From: an uncultured Bacteroidota bacterium
Lineage (GTDB): Bacteria; Bacteroidota; Bacteroidia; UKL13-3
NCBI GenBank assembly: GCA_903898215.1
Contig: CAIUEQ010000269.1
Coordinates: forward strand, 1 to 30,133
Length of the DNA: 30,133 nucleotides
Reading direction: 5' to 3'
Positions 15,826-23,575 of the stretch are shown here, in pieces; the first letter of the stretch is position 1, and each line of letters starts with the position of its first letter. Made by a program: the position numbers and the translations under genes. The notes beneath the pieces are model-generated. The model saw only the letters and a program-made list of their open reading frames with translations, searched no databases and was not told the DNA's origin.

Positions 15826-16497
15826 TTAATTTCTTCGTCCGGTAAATATTGCAACATAATAAAGCAAAGTTGCGAGCGATGATAATGCTGCTATCACATA
15901 AGTTGATGCTGCCCAATTTAAAGCATTTCGTGCCATCGATGATTCATCTGTTTGAACAATGTTTCTATTATTTAACCAAGCCATCGCACGATTACTCGCA
16001 TCAAATTCAACAGGAAGAGTAATGATTGAAAATAAAGTTACCGCAGCCAACATGATAATTCCTATCAACAATATTTGAGGGAATGAATTCATTAATAAAA
16101 TTCCTCCTAACAATACCCATTGAACCCATTTTGAAGTAATACTCACAACAGGTACAATTGCCGAACGGAAGTTTAACCAAACATATGCATCAGCATGTTG
16201 AACTGCATGTCCGCACTCATGTGCTGCAATAGCTGCAGAGATTACATTCTTGCCATAAAACACATCTTGACTAAGATTAACTGTTTTATCAGTGGGGTTA
16301 TAATGATCTGTCAATTGTCCTTCGGCACTAATTACTTTTACATCAAAAATGCCATTGTCTCTCAACATTTTTTCGGCTATTTCCGATCCAGATAAATTGA
16401 TGGTTAAAGCTACTTCTGAGTATTCTTTAACTTTTGATTTAAATTTCCAACTGATAAGTAAACTGATTACTAAAAAGAGTATTCCAATAAATAACAT
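15826..16497 (-). CDS. YugP-type zinc metallopeptidase
   Basis: 223 residues, a neutral zinc metallopeptidase of the membrane family PF04298 (YugP-like). A first helix (about 2-17) is followed by a cytoplasm- or periplasm-facing domain with the catalytic HECGH at 93-97 (AAHECGHAVQHADAY; H93 and H97 bind zinc, E94 is the catalytic base), then two to three helices (about 118-160 and 195-217). VEFDASNRAMAWL (about 164-176) is a further family signature and probably provides the third zinc ligand. The natural substrate is not known. The gene lies 47 bases downstream of a 52-residue membrane protein gene on the same strand, probably in one transcript. Confidence 0.9.
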   Translation of the reverse strand: MLFIGILFLVISLLISWKFKSKVKEYSEVALTINLSGSEIAEKMLRDNGIFDVKVISAEGQLTDHYNPTDKTVNLSQDVFYGKNVISAAIAAHECGHAVQHADAYVWLNFRSAIVPVVSITSKWVQWVLLGGILLMNSFPQILLIGIIMLAAVTLFSIITLPVEFDASNRAMAWLNNRNIVQTDESSMARNALNWAASTYVIAALSSLATLLYYVAIFTGRRN

Positions 16498-16544
16498 ATT
16501 TTTTTTGTTTAAATTTTGTGAGAGAATAACAAAGCCTGTTCCAT

Positions 16545-16703
16545 TTAAAATACATAGCGAATTAGCATGACAACTACTGCCACGATAAACATTAATATCG
16601 AAATACGATTGATACCATGCATCATTTTCAGATAGGTTGATGACTGTTCGTCAGGGTTAGGTTTTTGCCAAAAGGCGATATAAGAAATAAATTTTTTGAT
16701 CAT
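16545..16703 (-). CDS. 52-residue single-helix membrane protein (DUF6728-like)
   Basis: A short intact frame (ATG at 16701-16703, TAA at 16545-16547). The polar N-terminus starts MIKKFISYIAFWQKPNPDEQ. It is followed by YLKMMHGINRISILMF and a transmembrane helix (about 34-47), ending RYVF. From memory this fits a small Bacteroidota family (DUF6728) defined by the K-M-M-H-G-x-N-R-x-S-I pattern. Support for its being real: this recognisable pattern, the intact frame, a good promoter directly upstream, and co-direction with the zinc peptidase 47 bases downstream. The function is unknown; a helper to the neighbouring peptidase is only a guess. Confidence 0.75.
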   Translation of the reverse strand: MIKKFISYIAFWQKPNPDEQSSTYLKMMHGINRISILMFIVAVVVMLIRYVF

Positions 16704-16716
16704 GATTCTATATGAA

Positions 16717-16749
16717 CAAATATAACAAGGTTTTGTTCATTGTATTCAA
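16717..16749 (-). promoter_or_regulatory. candidate promoter for the 52-residue protein and YugP peptidase
   Basis: On the minus strand TATATTTG (16717-16724) matches TAnnTTTG. TTG at 16747-16749 lies 22 bases upstream, slightly long. The -7 box ends 13 bases before the ATG at 16703, so the untranslated leader would be fewer than ten bases. The box sits between the arms of a 7-bp inverted repeat, tgaacaa (16713-16719) / ttgttca (16733-16739), which could be a regulator site. Confidence 0.45.
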
Positions 16750-16762
16750 AACAATTGTGTAA

Positions 16763-17812
16763 TTATTTTACTAGAGAAGCTTGTTGAACTGGTGTTTCTT
16801 TTTGTTCACTGGCAACATGAATGTTCAAGTCTTCATCAATTGCAGCAGCTTCGAAATTTATAAAACTATTTTGTCCGCATGCCCAACCTATTCCGGCAGT
16901 TGTGAACCAAATTTTTGTAAGGATGGCATTATTTATTTTTTCTTTACTGGATGTCCATTCTTTTCCATTATAAGTAAGGATGATTCCTTTATCACCAACG
17001 GCCCATGCTTGGTTATTACTGATTGAAAATACACTTCTGAGTTTTATGTTTTCTGGGGCATTAGCATTGATGGTCATTAAAGCCCAAACACCATTCTCAA
17101 ACTTTAAAATAGTTCCGTTATCTCCAACAGCAAATCCAATATTATTTTCAAAATGAATAGCTCTTAATTTATTTGTGGTAGGTGACTCTACTTTTTTCCA
17201 TCTGTCGTTTTCACATTTTAGGATCACTCCATTTTCACCAACAGCCCATCCTGTTTTATTATTAAAAGTTACAGCGAATAATTGTTCAGTAACATCATTG
17301 CAACTTATTCTCGACCATTTTTTACCTTCAAAATGAAAAATATTTTCACCCGATGAAACTGCCCAAGCATTATTTTTATCAATGGTACAAACACTACGAA
17401 CATCAATCATAGGTTTGTTTTTTTTGTCAAAATCTTTTTTGTCTATTTCAACGTTATTGAAAAAATTCCAGCTGTTATTTTGTTTGTTGTATTGATAAAA
17501 ACTTGCGCCTTCACCAACTACCCATCCAAAAGTATCTGTACACATGCTGATAGCAAAAAAAGCTGCAGGAGAGTTAGCAGGAACATCTTGTTTTCTCCAA
17601 CCCATCCCGTCAAACATTAATATTGTAGAACCATTTCCAACTGCCCATCCATATTCTGGATTCAAAAAACACATATCATTAAAGTAGGCGCTTTGAGAAA
17701 ATTCATCATCAATATTTGCTTTCACATCTCTCCATTGTGCATTACTTGATTGGCTGAAGAATGTAAGAATGACGATGATTAACGGCTTTATATTTTTTAT
17801 AGAAGTGTTCAT
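16763..17812 (-). CDS. secreted Ycf48-like beta-propeller protein
   Basis: 349 residues with a signal peptide (about 1-25, ending SSNAQ). About six or seven blades follow, each with a GWAVG-type core: YGWAVGNGSTILMFDG, FGWVVGEGASFYQY, NAWAVSSGENIFHFEG, TGWAVGENGVILKCEN, IGFAVGDNGTILKFEN, QAWAVGDKGIILTYNG, IGWACGQNSFINF. These are YCF48-like / photosynthesis-assembly-factor-like repeats, common in non-photosynthetic Bacteroidota as exported scaffold proteins. There is no type IX sorting tail, and the last 25 residues are polar (EQKETPVQQASLVK). It is probably periplasmic or secreted by an unknown route; its partner cannot be inferred. It is the gene after the K+ channel on the same strand, separated by 136 bases that include a hairpin, so an independent transcript is likely. 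Confidence 0.85.
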   Translation of the reverse strand: MNTSIKNIKPLIIVILTFFSQSSNAQWRDVKANIDDEFSQSAYFNDMCFLNPEYGWAVGNGSTILMFDGMGWRKQDVPANSPAAFFAISMCTDTFGWVVGEGASFYQYNKQNNSWNFFNNVEIDKKDFDKKNKPMIDVRSVCTIDKNNAWAVSSGENIFHFEGKKWSRISCNDVTEQLFAVTFNNKTGWAVGENGVILKCENDRWKKVESPTTNKLRAIHFENNIGFAVGDNGTILKFENGVWALMTINANAPENIKLRSVFSISNNQAWAVGDKGIILTYNGKEWTSSKEKINNAILTKIWFTTAGIGWACGQNSFINFEAAAIDEDLNIHVASEQKETPVQQASLVK

Positions 17813-17913
17813 TGAATTCTTTTTGATTATCTGAATTCAATTTTACAATTTGTTAACATGAATATTGGAGTTAGGTACTGCACTTATGTGGATAAAGTGT
17901 GGAAAGGTTACCC

Positions 17914-17941
17914 AAAGGTGTATAGATTCAGCAACACCTTT
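17914..17941 (-). terminator. hairpin after the K+ channel gene
   Basis: An 8-bp inverted repeat, aaaggtgt (17914-17921) and acaccttt (17934-17941), with a 12-base loop begins eight bases past the channel stop codon. No run of U follows on the minus strand, so it may be a weak terminator or an RNA-stabilising hairpin. Confidence 0.4.
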
Positions 17942-17948
17942 TATACTT

Positions 17949-18929
17949 TTATTCTGAGGATGCTTTTTGTAATCTTAGAGGTAATTCAGCTTGCTCAAAC
18001 AAATTTATTTTATCAAATTCAAGTACAGTTGCTGAGCCATTTTCAGAAGCATGAAACATAGGAAGAAATTTTGCTCCCCAAATTATTTCGTGATATTTAT
18101 ATGACGATCGAGTATGTATGACTTGTGAGTAGGTATCGTCATAAGCTTTAAACATTAGAATAAATTCAGCGTCAGCATCTGCAAGATCTTCCTGGGTAAA
18201 ATTCATTAATGGACTTTCATCATTCAATGGATGAACAACAGTCCAACTCATTGCCATTGATGCAACTTTGGAGCGTTCTAATTTTAAAGGTAAAAATTTT
18301 CTGTTTGCATTTCCGTTTTCATTGATAACGAAACTCACCATCAATTGTAATTCGCATTCGATGAGTTGATCTTTTCCGGCATTGGCAATTCGAAACATCA
18401 GTGCCGAAATTCCTTGGTAAGGAGCAACGATCATATTTTTACTATAAAGCATTTTTGCCTGTGCTCTCGAAAAACGTGAGTATAATAAACTGGTAACTAC
18501 CGCAAGCGACATCACACCCATTAAGGCTTCAAGTGATGCGATAATATTGGTAAGTATGCCAGTAGGGTTTATTCTTCCATATCCAACAGTTGCAAAGGTT
18601 TGAGTACTAAAAAAGAAGGATTCTAAAAATTTATCTAATTCTGAATTTCCTGCTGTTCCATTTAAATGTTCAACACCAACAAAATAATACAGGCTGCCAA
18701 AAAGTAAATTCATTGCAGTATAAAATGCCAATACAACAAAAATAAATTTCGACCATTTCATCATGATAAGTTCATGAAAGAAATTTAGCCTCGACACAAA
18801 TGGCAAACCTTTTCTGATCACATTAAATGACCCGTTTGAATTGAGTAGTCTTCCACCTTGGATATTTGCCTTGGCAGAAAATCCGGTGTCCTGATCGTCT
18901 TTAAATTTATTTGATAATTTCTTTATCAT
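17949..18929 (-). CDS. inward-rectifier-type potassium channel (prokaryotic Kir)
   Basis: 326 residues. The first transmembrane helix is at about 60-84 (KFIFVVLAFYTAMNLLFGSLYYFVG). The pore helix and filter follow as SFFFSTQTFATVGYGRINP, with the K+ selectivity filter TVGYG at 114-118. The second helix is at about 126-150. A cytoplasmic immunoglobulin-like domain runs from about 155 to 320 (LMFRIANAGKDQLIECELQL, WTVVHPLNDESPL, YDDTYSQVIHTRSSYKYHEIIWGAKF). This is the KirBac architecture at normal length. The channel would conduct K+ through the inner membrane, gated from the cytoplasmic side. No K+-transport partner genes are near. It is divergent from a sugar acyltransferase across 151 bases. 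Confidence 0.94.
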   Translation of the reverse strand: MIKKLSNKFKDDQDTGFSAKANIQGGRLLNSNGSFNVIRKGLPFVSRLNFFHELIMMKWSKFIFVVLAFYTAMNLLFGSLYYFVGVEHLNGTAGNSELDKFLESFFFSTQTFATVGYGRINPTGILTNIIASLEALMGVMSLAVVTSLLYSRFSRAQAKMLYSKNMIVAPYQGISALMFRIANAGKDQLIECELQLMVSFVINENGNANRKFLPLKLERSKVASMAMSWTVVHPLNDESPLMNFTQEDLADADAEFILMFKAYDDTYSQVIHTRSSYKYHEIIWGAKFLPMFHASENGSATVLEFDKINLFEQAELPLRLQKASSE

Positions 18930-19080
18930 GGTTCGAAGTAAAAATCAGTAAACACTTTTATATCTGCAAATGTTTATTTTCGTTTGCATAAAAAGATATT
19001 TTAGCTGCTGAAGATTTATACAATTCACTTTAGAGGTAAATAAATATTGACTTATTGTTTTAATTAAAAATTTAAAATTC

Positions 19081-19659
19081 ATGGATAAAGAATATTTCTC
19101 ACACGAAACTGCAATCATAGATGATGGATGTACCATTGGAAAAGGAACTAAGATCTGGCATTTTTCGCATGTAATGAAAGGATGTGTGCTTGGCGAAAAT
19201 TGTAATCTCGGACAAAATGTAGTGATTAGCCCTGAAGTTATTTTAGGCAATAATGTTAAGATTCAAAACAACGTTTCGGTATATACAGGAGTTACTTGTG
19301 GGGATGATGTTTTTTTAGGACCATCGTGTGTGTTTACCAATGTTACCAACCCTCGAAGTGGTGTAAATAGGAGAGGACAATATTCAAAAACACATGTTGG
19401 AACCGGTGCATCAATTGGAGCAAATGCAACTATTGTTTGCGGACATGATATTGGTGAATATGCATTTATTGGAGCTGGTTCAGTAGTTACTAAAAATGTT
19501 CCGGCTTATGCATTGCTTGTTGGAAATCCTGCAAAGCAAATAGGATGGATGAGTGAGTTCGGACACCGATTAACATTTGATCAAAACGGAAAGGCAACCT
19601 GCGAAGAAAGTGGTCAGAACTATGAATTGAAAGATGGCTTGGTGAAGAGAATTGTGTAA
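19081..19659 (+). CDS. hexapeptide-repeat sugar N-acyltransferase (WbpD/WlbB-like)
   Basis: 192 residues forming a left-handed beta-helix. The opening YFSHETAIIDDGCTIGKGTKIWHFSHV, the block NNVKIQNNVSVYTGVTCGDDVFLGPSCVFTN, and ATIVCGHDIGEYAFIGAGSVVTKNVPAYALLVGNPAKQIGWMSEFG are nearly diagnostic of acetyl-CoA-dependent N-acetyltransferases acting on UDP-3-amino-sugar uronates (WbpD/WlbB) and close relatives acting on dTDP-3-amino sugars. The product would be a 2,3-diacetamido sugar nucleotide for surface polysaccharide. The usual neighbours (the sugar dehydrogenase, oxidoreductase and aminotransferase) are absent from this window, so the gene is an orphan here or its pathway is encoded elsewhere. 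The sugar is not determined by sequence alone. Confidence 0.88.
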   Translation: MDKEYFSHETAIIDDGCTIGKGTKIWHFSHVMKGCVLGENCNLGQNVVISPEVILGNNVKIQNNVSVYTGVTCGDDVFLGPSCVFTNVTNPRSGVNRRGQYSKTHVGTGASIGANATIVCGHDIGEYAFIGAGSVVTKNVPAYALLVGNPAKQIGWMSEFGHRLTFDQNGKATCEESGQNYELKDGLVKRIV

Positions 19660-19825
19660 ATTAACTATCGAACACTGAAAGAATTAAACTTCAACATTCA
19701 TCATTGGAAGTTCGATATTCGCTATTGATTATTTAAATTAAATATCGAACACTGAACACTGAATGTCGAATAACGAATGGTTTTGTGAAAGAATTAAACT
19801 TCAAAATTCAATATTGATTATTTAA
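19660..19825. repeat. degenerate direct repeats between the acyltransferase and DUF3820 genes
   Basis: The block gaaagaattaaacttcaacattca (19677-19700) recurs as gaaagaattaaacttcaaaattca (19787-19810), and both are followed by attgattatttaa (19724-19736 and 19813-19825). Between them is the motif atatcgaacactgaacactgaatgtcgaa. The second copy overlaps the stop codon of the DUF3820 gene. Similar tgttcaatattcgatatt material continues beyond the other end of that gene (20100-20165). Confidence 0.65.
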
Positions 19826-20033
19826 GCGGCTTCAATAAATATTCAAGTCCATTTATTTTTATTTCACAAATTGTTTCAAGTTGCATTCCGAGTTTTCCTT
19901 TTGGAAATCCTTGTCGCTTGAACCATTCCAGATAATGCACAGGAAGGTCACATAGCAATCTTCCTGCATATTTCCCAAAGGGCATTTTGTCTTTTACTAA
20001 GCTTAATAATATTTCTCTATCGGGTGAATGCAT
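19818..20033 (-). CDS. DUF3820 family protein
   Basis: 71 residues from the ATG at 20031-20033 (MHSPDREILLSLVKDKMPFGKYAG). The frame can be extended to an ATG 60 bases upstream, but those 20 residues fall in AT-rich repeat-like sequence and do not belong to the family. The core MPFGKYAGRLLCDLPVHYLEWFKRQGFPKGKLGMQLETICEIKINGL is the DUF3820 signature (PF12843, labelled putative quorum-sensing-regulated virulence factor; real function unknown). It is a small soluble protein. The gene is embedded in degenerate repeats on both sides, and its last codons overlap one of them. Confidence 0.85.
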   Translation of the reverse strand: MHSPDREILLSLVKDKMPFGKYAGRLLCDLPVHYLEWFKRQGFPKGKLGMQLETICEIKINGLEYLLKPLK

Positions 20034-20178
20034 GATGGTGAACTTGATAAGTGAATTTTGAAAAACAAAATGATAAAATAATTCAACATTCATTCTTTGA
20101 TGTTCAATATTCGATATTAATTTGAAAATGAAAATAACGAATAATAAACAAAGAACTTCGAATGATGAAGGCGATAAA

Positions 20179-20219
20179 TAAAACTTACAAATTTGTAACT
20201 TACAAAACTGTAAGTTTTA
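20179..20219 (-). terminator. overlapping hairpins downstream of recG
   Basis: An 11-bp inverted repeat, taaaacttaca (20179-20189) / tgtaagtttta (20209-20219), encloses further copies of the same motif. Two smaller alternatives are possible: the palindrome ttacaaatttgtaa and the hairpin acttaca-aaac-tgtaagt. It begins about five bases past the recG stop, so a terminator or 3'-stability element is likely. The stems are AT-rich and no clean U-tract follows. Confidence 0.45.
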
Positions 20220-20224
20220 AACGA

Positions 20225-22321
20225 TCAACTAATTCTTCCCCATTTTTGATGCTTCGAAAATTCTGTAAAATAGGTGAGCAACTGAGCGTTTTCAGGTTTG
20301 TTTAAATTGGGGTCAACCATTAAAATTTGTTGTGCAATATCTCTAGCCTTTTGAAGAATGATCTGGTCTTTTGCAATGTCTGCTATTCTTAAATCCAACA
20401 CACCACTTTGCTGGGTACCTTCCAATTCACCAGGACCACGTAATTTTAAATCCACTTCCGAAATTTCAAACCCATCATTTGTTTTACACATGGTATTCAT
20501 GCGCAATTTTGCATCGGCACTCAATTTAAAACTTGTCATCAAAATACAGAAAGACTGATCAGCGCCTCTGCCAACTCTCCCGCGCAATTGGTGTAACTGC
20601 GACAATCCAAATCGTTCAGCACTTTCAATGATCATTACACTTGCATTTGGAATATTTACACCTACTTCAATTACTGTAGTTGCCACCATAATATTTGCTT
20701 CGCCTCTCACAAATCTTTGCATTTCAAATTCCTTTTCTTTCGGTTTCATTTTTCCATGCACCATACAAATTTGATATTGCGGTAAAGGAAATTCTCTCGA
20801 CATATTTTCAAATCCATCTTGCAAATTTTTGAAATCCATTTTTTCACTTTCAGCAATCAATGGATACACAATATATATTTGTCTGCCTAAAGCAATTTGT
20901 TCTCTCATAAATCCATTAACGCGCAAACGATTGTTGTCAAAACGATGTTCGGTACGAATGGGTTTTCTTCCTGCGGGTAATTCGTTTATCACAGAGGTGT
21001 CCAGATCTCCATACAATGTCATGGCAAGTGTACGAGGTATTGGAGTTGCTGTCATTATCAATACGTGAGGAGGGTAAATGTTTTTATTCCAAAGTTTCGA
21101 ACGTTGTTCCACACCAAAACGATGTTGCTCATCTATTACAGCAAATCCAAGATTTTTGAATTTAACAATCTGTTCGATGATAGCATGTGTGCCTATCAGT
21201 ATTTGAATTTCCCCGTTTAAAATTCCTTCATGAATTACTTTTCGTTCTTTAGTTTTTGTTGACCCTGTGAGCAATTTTACGTTCACATTCATATCGCCTA
21301 GCAAAGTAGTGATGGTTTGTAAGTGTTGCTGGGCAAGGATTTCCGTGGGAGCCATCATGCATGCTTGGTATCCGTTATCCAAAGCTATCAGCATACACAT
21401 TAATGCTACAACTGTTTTTCCGCTGCCAACATCACCTTGCAATAAACGGTTCATTTGTTTATTGCTTTTTACATCTGCACGAATTTCTTTGATCACTCTT
21501 TTCTGTGCATCGGTAAGTTCGAATGGAAGTTTTTCGTTGTAAAAAGTATTGAAATAATCCCCAATTTTTTCCAGGTTAATTCCATTAAATAGTTGCGTGC
21601 GTTTTAATTTATATCTGAGCAATCGCAATTGAATAAAAAACAATTCTTCAAATTTTAATCGTTGCTCTGCATGCTTTAATCTGTCGTTGTTTTCAGGAAA
21701 ATGAATTTGTAAGAGTGCTTCTTTGCGTGAGAGGAGTTTTTGTGATGATAAAATGGTTAGAGGAAGATTTTCCTCCACTTCAAATTTAGGATCGTTGAGT
21801 AAATTATTGGTGAGTTTCATGATGGCTTTTGTATCTAGCCCTTTCACGCGCATTCGGTCAGTAACATTGTAAAACGGCATGATGCGCAAATATTTTTTTT
21901 GTCCTGCAGCATCAGGTTCATCAATGGTTGGATGAGCAATGTTTATGCTTCCATTAAATTCTGTTGGCTTTCCAAAAACTAGGTATTCTTTATTTTCAGT
22001 AATCGCTTCACGAACCCATTTCGCTCCCTGAAACCAAACTAATTCAAGGTGACCTGTTGCATCCGAAAAAGTGGCTACCAATCGTTGTGTTTTACTTTTG
22101 CCTACAGTTCTAAAATTTGTAATTTTTCCTTTAAGTTGAATATATGGCATCTCGCCATGAATATCAGAAATATCATAAATTGTTGAACGGTCAACATACC
22201 GGTATGGGAAATGAAAAAGCAGGTCAGCAAAAACAAAAATCCCCATTTCTTTTTTGAGCATATCGGCACGTGCGGTGCCAACACCTTTCAAATATTCTAT
22301 GGGAGTTTTTAGAAATGACAT
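20225..22321 (-). CDS. recG: ATP-dependent DNA helicase RecG
   Basis: 698 residues from the ATG at 22319-22321 (MSFLKTPIEYLKGVG). The frame also opens at a TTG nine bases earlier, which I reject. RecG remodels stalled replication forks and branch-migrates Holliday junctions. The N-terminal wedge domain with an OB fold covers about 55-190. Walker A is GDVGSGKT (296-303). The motif II sequence is DEQH in AVIDEQHRFGVEQR, followed by MTATPIPRTLAM. The C-terminal helicase half contains MVATTVIEVGVNIPNASVMIIE and LHQLRGRVGRG. The TRG-type C-terminus is present (LRGPGELEGTQQSGV). All motifs are intact. It is divergent from the WG-repeat gene across 126 bases. Confidence 0.97.
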   Translation of the reverse strand: MSFLKTPIEYLKGVGTARADMLKKEMGIFVFADLLFHFPYRYVDRSTIYDISDIHGEMPYIQLKGKITNFRTVGKSKTQRLVATFSDATGHLELVWFQGAKWVREAITENKEYLVFGKPTEFNGSINIAHPTIDEPDAAGQKKYLRIMPFYNVTDRMRVKGLDTKAIMKLTNNLLNDPKFEVEENLPLTILSSQKLLSRKEALLQIHFPENNDRLKHAEQRLKFEELFFIQLRLLRYKLKRTQLFNGINLEKIGDYFNTFYNEKLPFELTDAQKRVIKEIRADVKSNKQMNRLLQGDVGSGKTVVALMCMLIALDNGYQACMMAPTEILAQQHLQTITTLLGDMNVNVKLLTGSTKTKERKVIHEGILNGEIQILIGTHAIIEQIVKFKNLGFAVIDEQHRFGVEQRSKLWNKNIYPPHVLIMTATPIPRTLAMTLYGDLDTSVINELPAGRKPIRTEHRFDNNRLRVNGFMREQIALGRQIYIVYPLIAESEKMDFKNLQDGFENMSREFPLPQYQICMVHGKMKPKEKEFEMQRFVRGEANIMVATTVIEVGVNIPNASVMIIESAERFGLSQLHQLRGRVGRGADQSFCILMTSFKLSADAKLRMNTMCKTNDGFEISEVDLKLRGPGELEGTQQSGVLDLRIADIAKDQIILQKARDIAQQILMVDPNLNKPENAQLLTYFTEFSKHQKWGRIS

Positions 22322-22447
22322 GTGATGCAATGATAATAATTTTAGTTGATACCACTTATTACTTCATTATTGCAAATTGCACATTGTCTATTGAAGATGT
22401 TGATATTATTTAATGCATGGCAATGAACTCCACATTATTTTAGCGGC

Positions 22448-23575
22448 ATGAAGCGTATATTTTTTATTGCAGCAATTTCTATTTCTATTATAGCATCTGC
22501 TCAAACAAAATTATTTCCTATAGAAATAAAAGGGAAGTTTGGATACATGGATCAAACCGGAAAAATGATCATCCCAGCCATGTACGATTATGCTGATGAG
22601 TTTATTGACGGCATGGCAGTTGCCGCTCTTCACAACCAACCTTGTGTAATCAATCAGAAAAATGAGCGTATAATCGACACCTCTGTATACCAATTTATCG
22701 GTGTGTTTTCTGAAGGACTTTCATCTGTTATTGATTTCAAAAAGAAAAAGTTTTATATCAATACCAAGGGTGAAAAAGTAATTAGCTTGCCTGATGAAAT
22801 TTATGAAGGACGAAAATTTAAAGATGGTTATGCTTGTGTGTCGAAGGAAGTGGATGAGCATACTTTAAAATATACACGTGATATTGTAACTATTGGTTAC
22901 CGCTTTGGATTTATTGATCATACAGGGAAACAGGTAATCGATTTTGTATATGATGATGCCAGCAATTTTAATTATGGAATAGCACGTGTTAAAGTTAAAA
23001 ACACTTTTGGTGTAATTAATAAAAACGGAGAAATTATAGTAAAACCTATGTATAAAAACATCGGTAATTTTTTTGAAGGTAAAGCTGTTGTTAACGAAAA
23101 TGGGAAGTATGGTTTTATTGATACTGCCGGAAAAATAATTATCAAACCTCAGTTCGATATCGCTTTTGATTTTAGTGAAGGACTAGCAGCAATATATGAC
23201 AGCAAGACAAAAAAATATGGTTTTATCGATGATAAGGGTGAAACAATTATCAAATTAGATTACGATGGTGTTCGTCCATTCAGCGAAGGGAAAGCTGCAG
23301 TATTACAAAATGGCAAATGGGGATTTATAGATTCAAAAGGAAAGTTGGTATTGCTTCATGTTTTTGATAATGCGAGTGAATTTAGTGAAGGCATGTGTGC
23401 AATTTTAGTGAAAAGAAAATGGGGTTTTATTGATCAAACCGGACGAGTGGCAGTGCCTTTAGAATATGATGCTGTAGGCTCATTCGATCACGGAATTGCT
23501 GATGTAGTTTATCATGGCATTTCATTATATATTGATATACGCGGAAATATACTTCCAAGGTTAACTGAAAAATAA
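22448..23575 (+). CDS. secreted WG-repeat protein
   Basis: 375 residues with a signal peptide (about 1-19, ending IIASAQ) and about eight WG repeats of roughly 40 residues. Each begins (W/F/Y)GxIDxxGK and ends with F-x-E-G-x-A-x-V, for example YGFIDTAGKIIIKPQF, WGFIDSKGKLVLL and WGFIDQTGRVAVPLEYD. WG repeats fold as beta-rich modules, and their ligand in exported proteins is unknown. There is no type IX sorting tail, so the protein is probably periplasmic or lipid-independent and secreted. Its stop codon directly abuts the start codon of the rluF gene (TAAATG), implying co-transcription with an RNA-modifying enzyme that has no obvious functional link. Confidence 0.92.
   Translation: MKRIFFIAAISISIIASAQTKLFPIEIKGKFGYMDQTGKMIIPAMYDYADEFIDGMAVAALHNQPCVINQKNERIIDTSVYQFIGVFSEGLSSVIDFKKKKFYINTKGEKVISLPDEIYEGRKFKDGYACVSKEVDEHTLKYTRDIVTIGYRFGFIDHTGKQVIDFVYDDASNFNYGIARVKVKNTFGVINKNGEIIVKPMYKNIGNFFEGKAVVNENGKYGFIDTAGKIIIKPQFDIAFDFSEGLAAIYDSKTKKYGFIDDKGETIIKLDYDGVRPFSEGKAAVLQNGKWGFIDSKGKLVLLHVFDNASEFSEGMCAILVKRKWGFIDQTGRVAVPLEYDAVGSFDHGIADVVYHGISLYIDIRGNILPRLTEK

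Noticed and set aside
16763..17812. Photosystem II assembly role for the Ycf48-like protein
   Set aside because: The repeats are shared with many non-photosynthetic secreted propellers and nothing here suggests phototrophy.
18945..19250. Minus-strand frame of 101 codons overlapping the acyltransferase start
   Set aside because: It is antisense to a firmly identified gene and has no recognisable features.
19818..20093. Longer 91-residue form of the DUF3820 protein
   Set aside because: The first 20 residues lie in AT-rich repeat-like DNA and are outside the family core.
22322..22330. TTG start for recG adding Met-His-His
   Set aside because: The ATG at 22321 gives the family N-terminus; the extra residues are unsupported.
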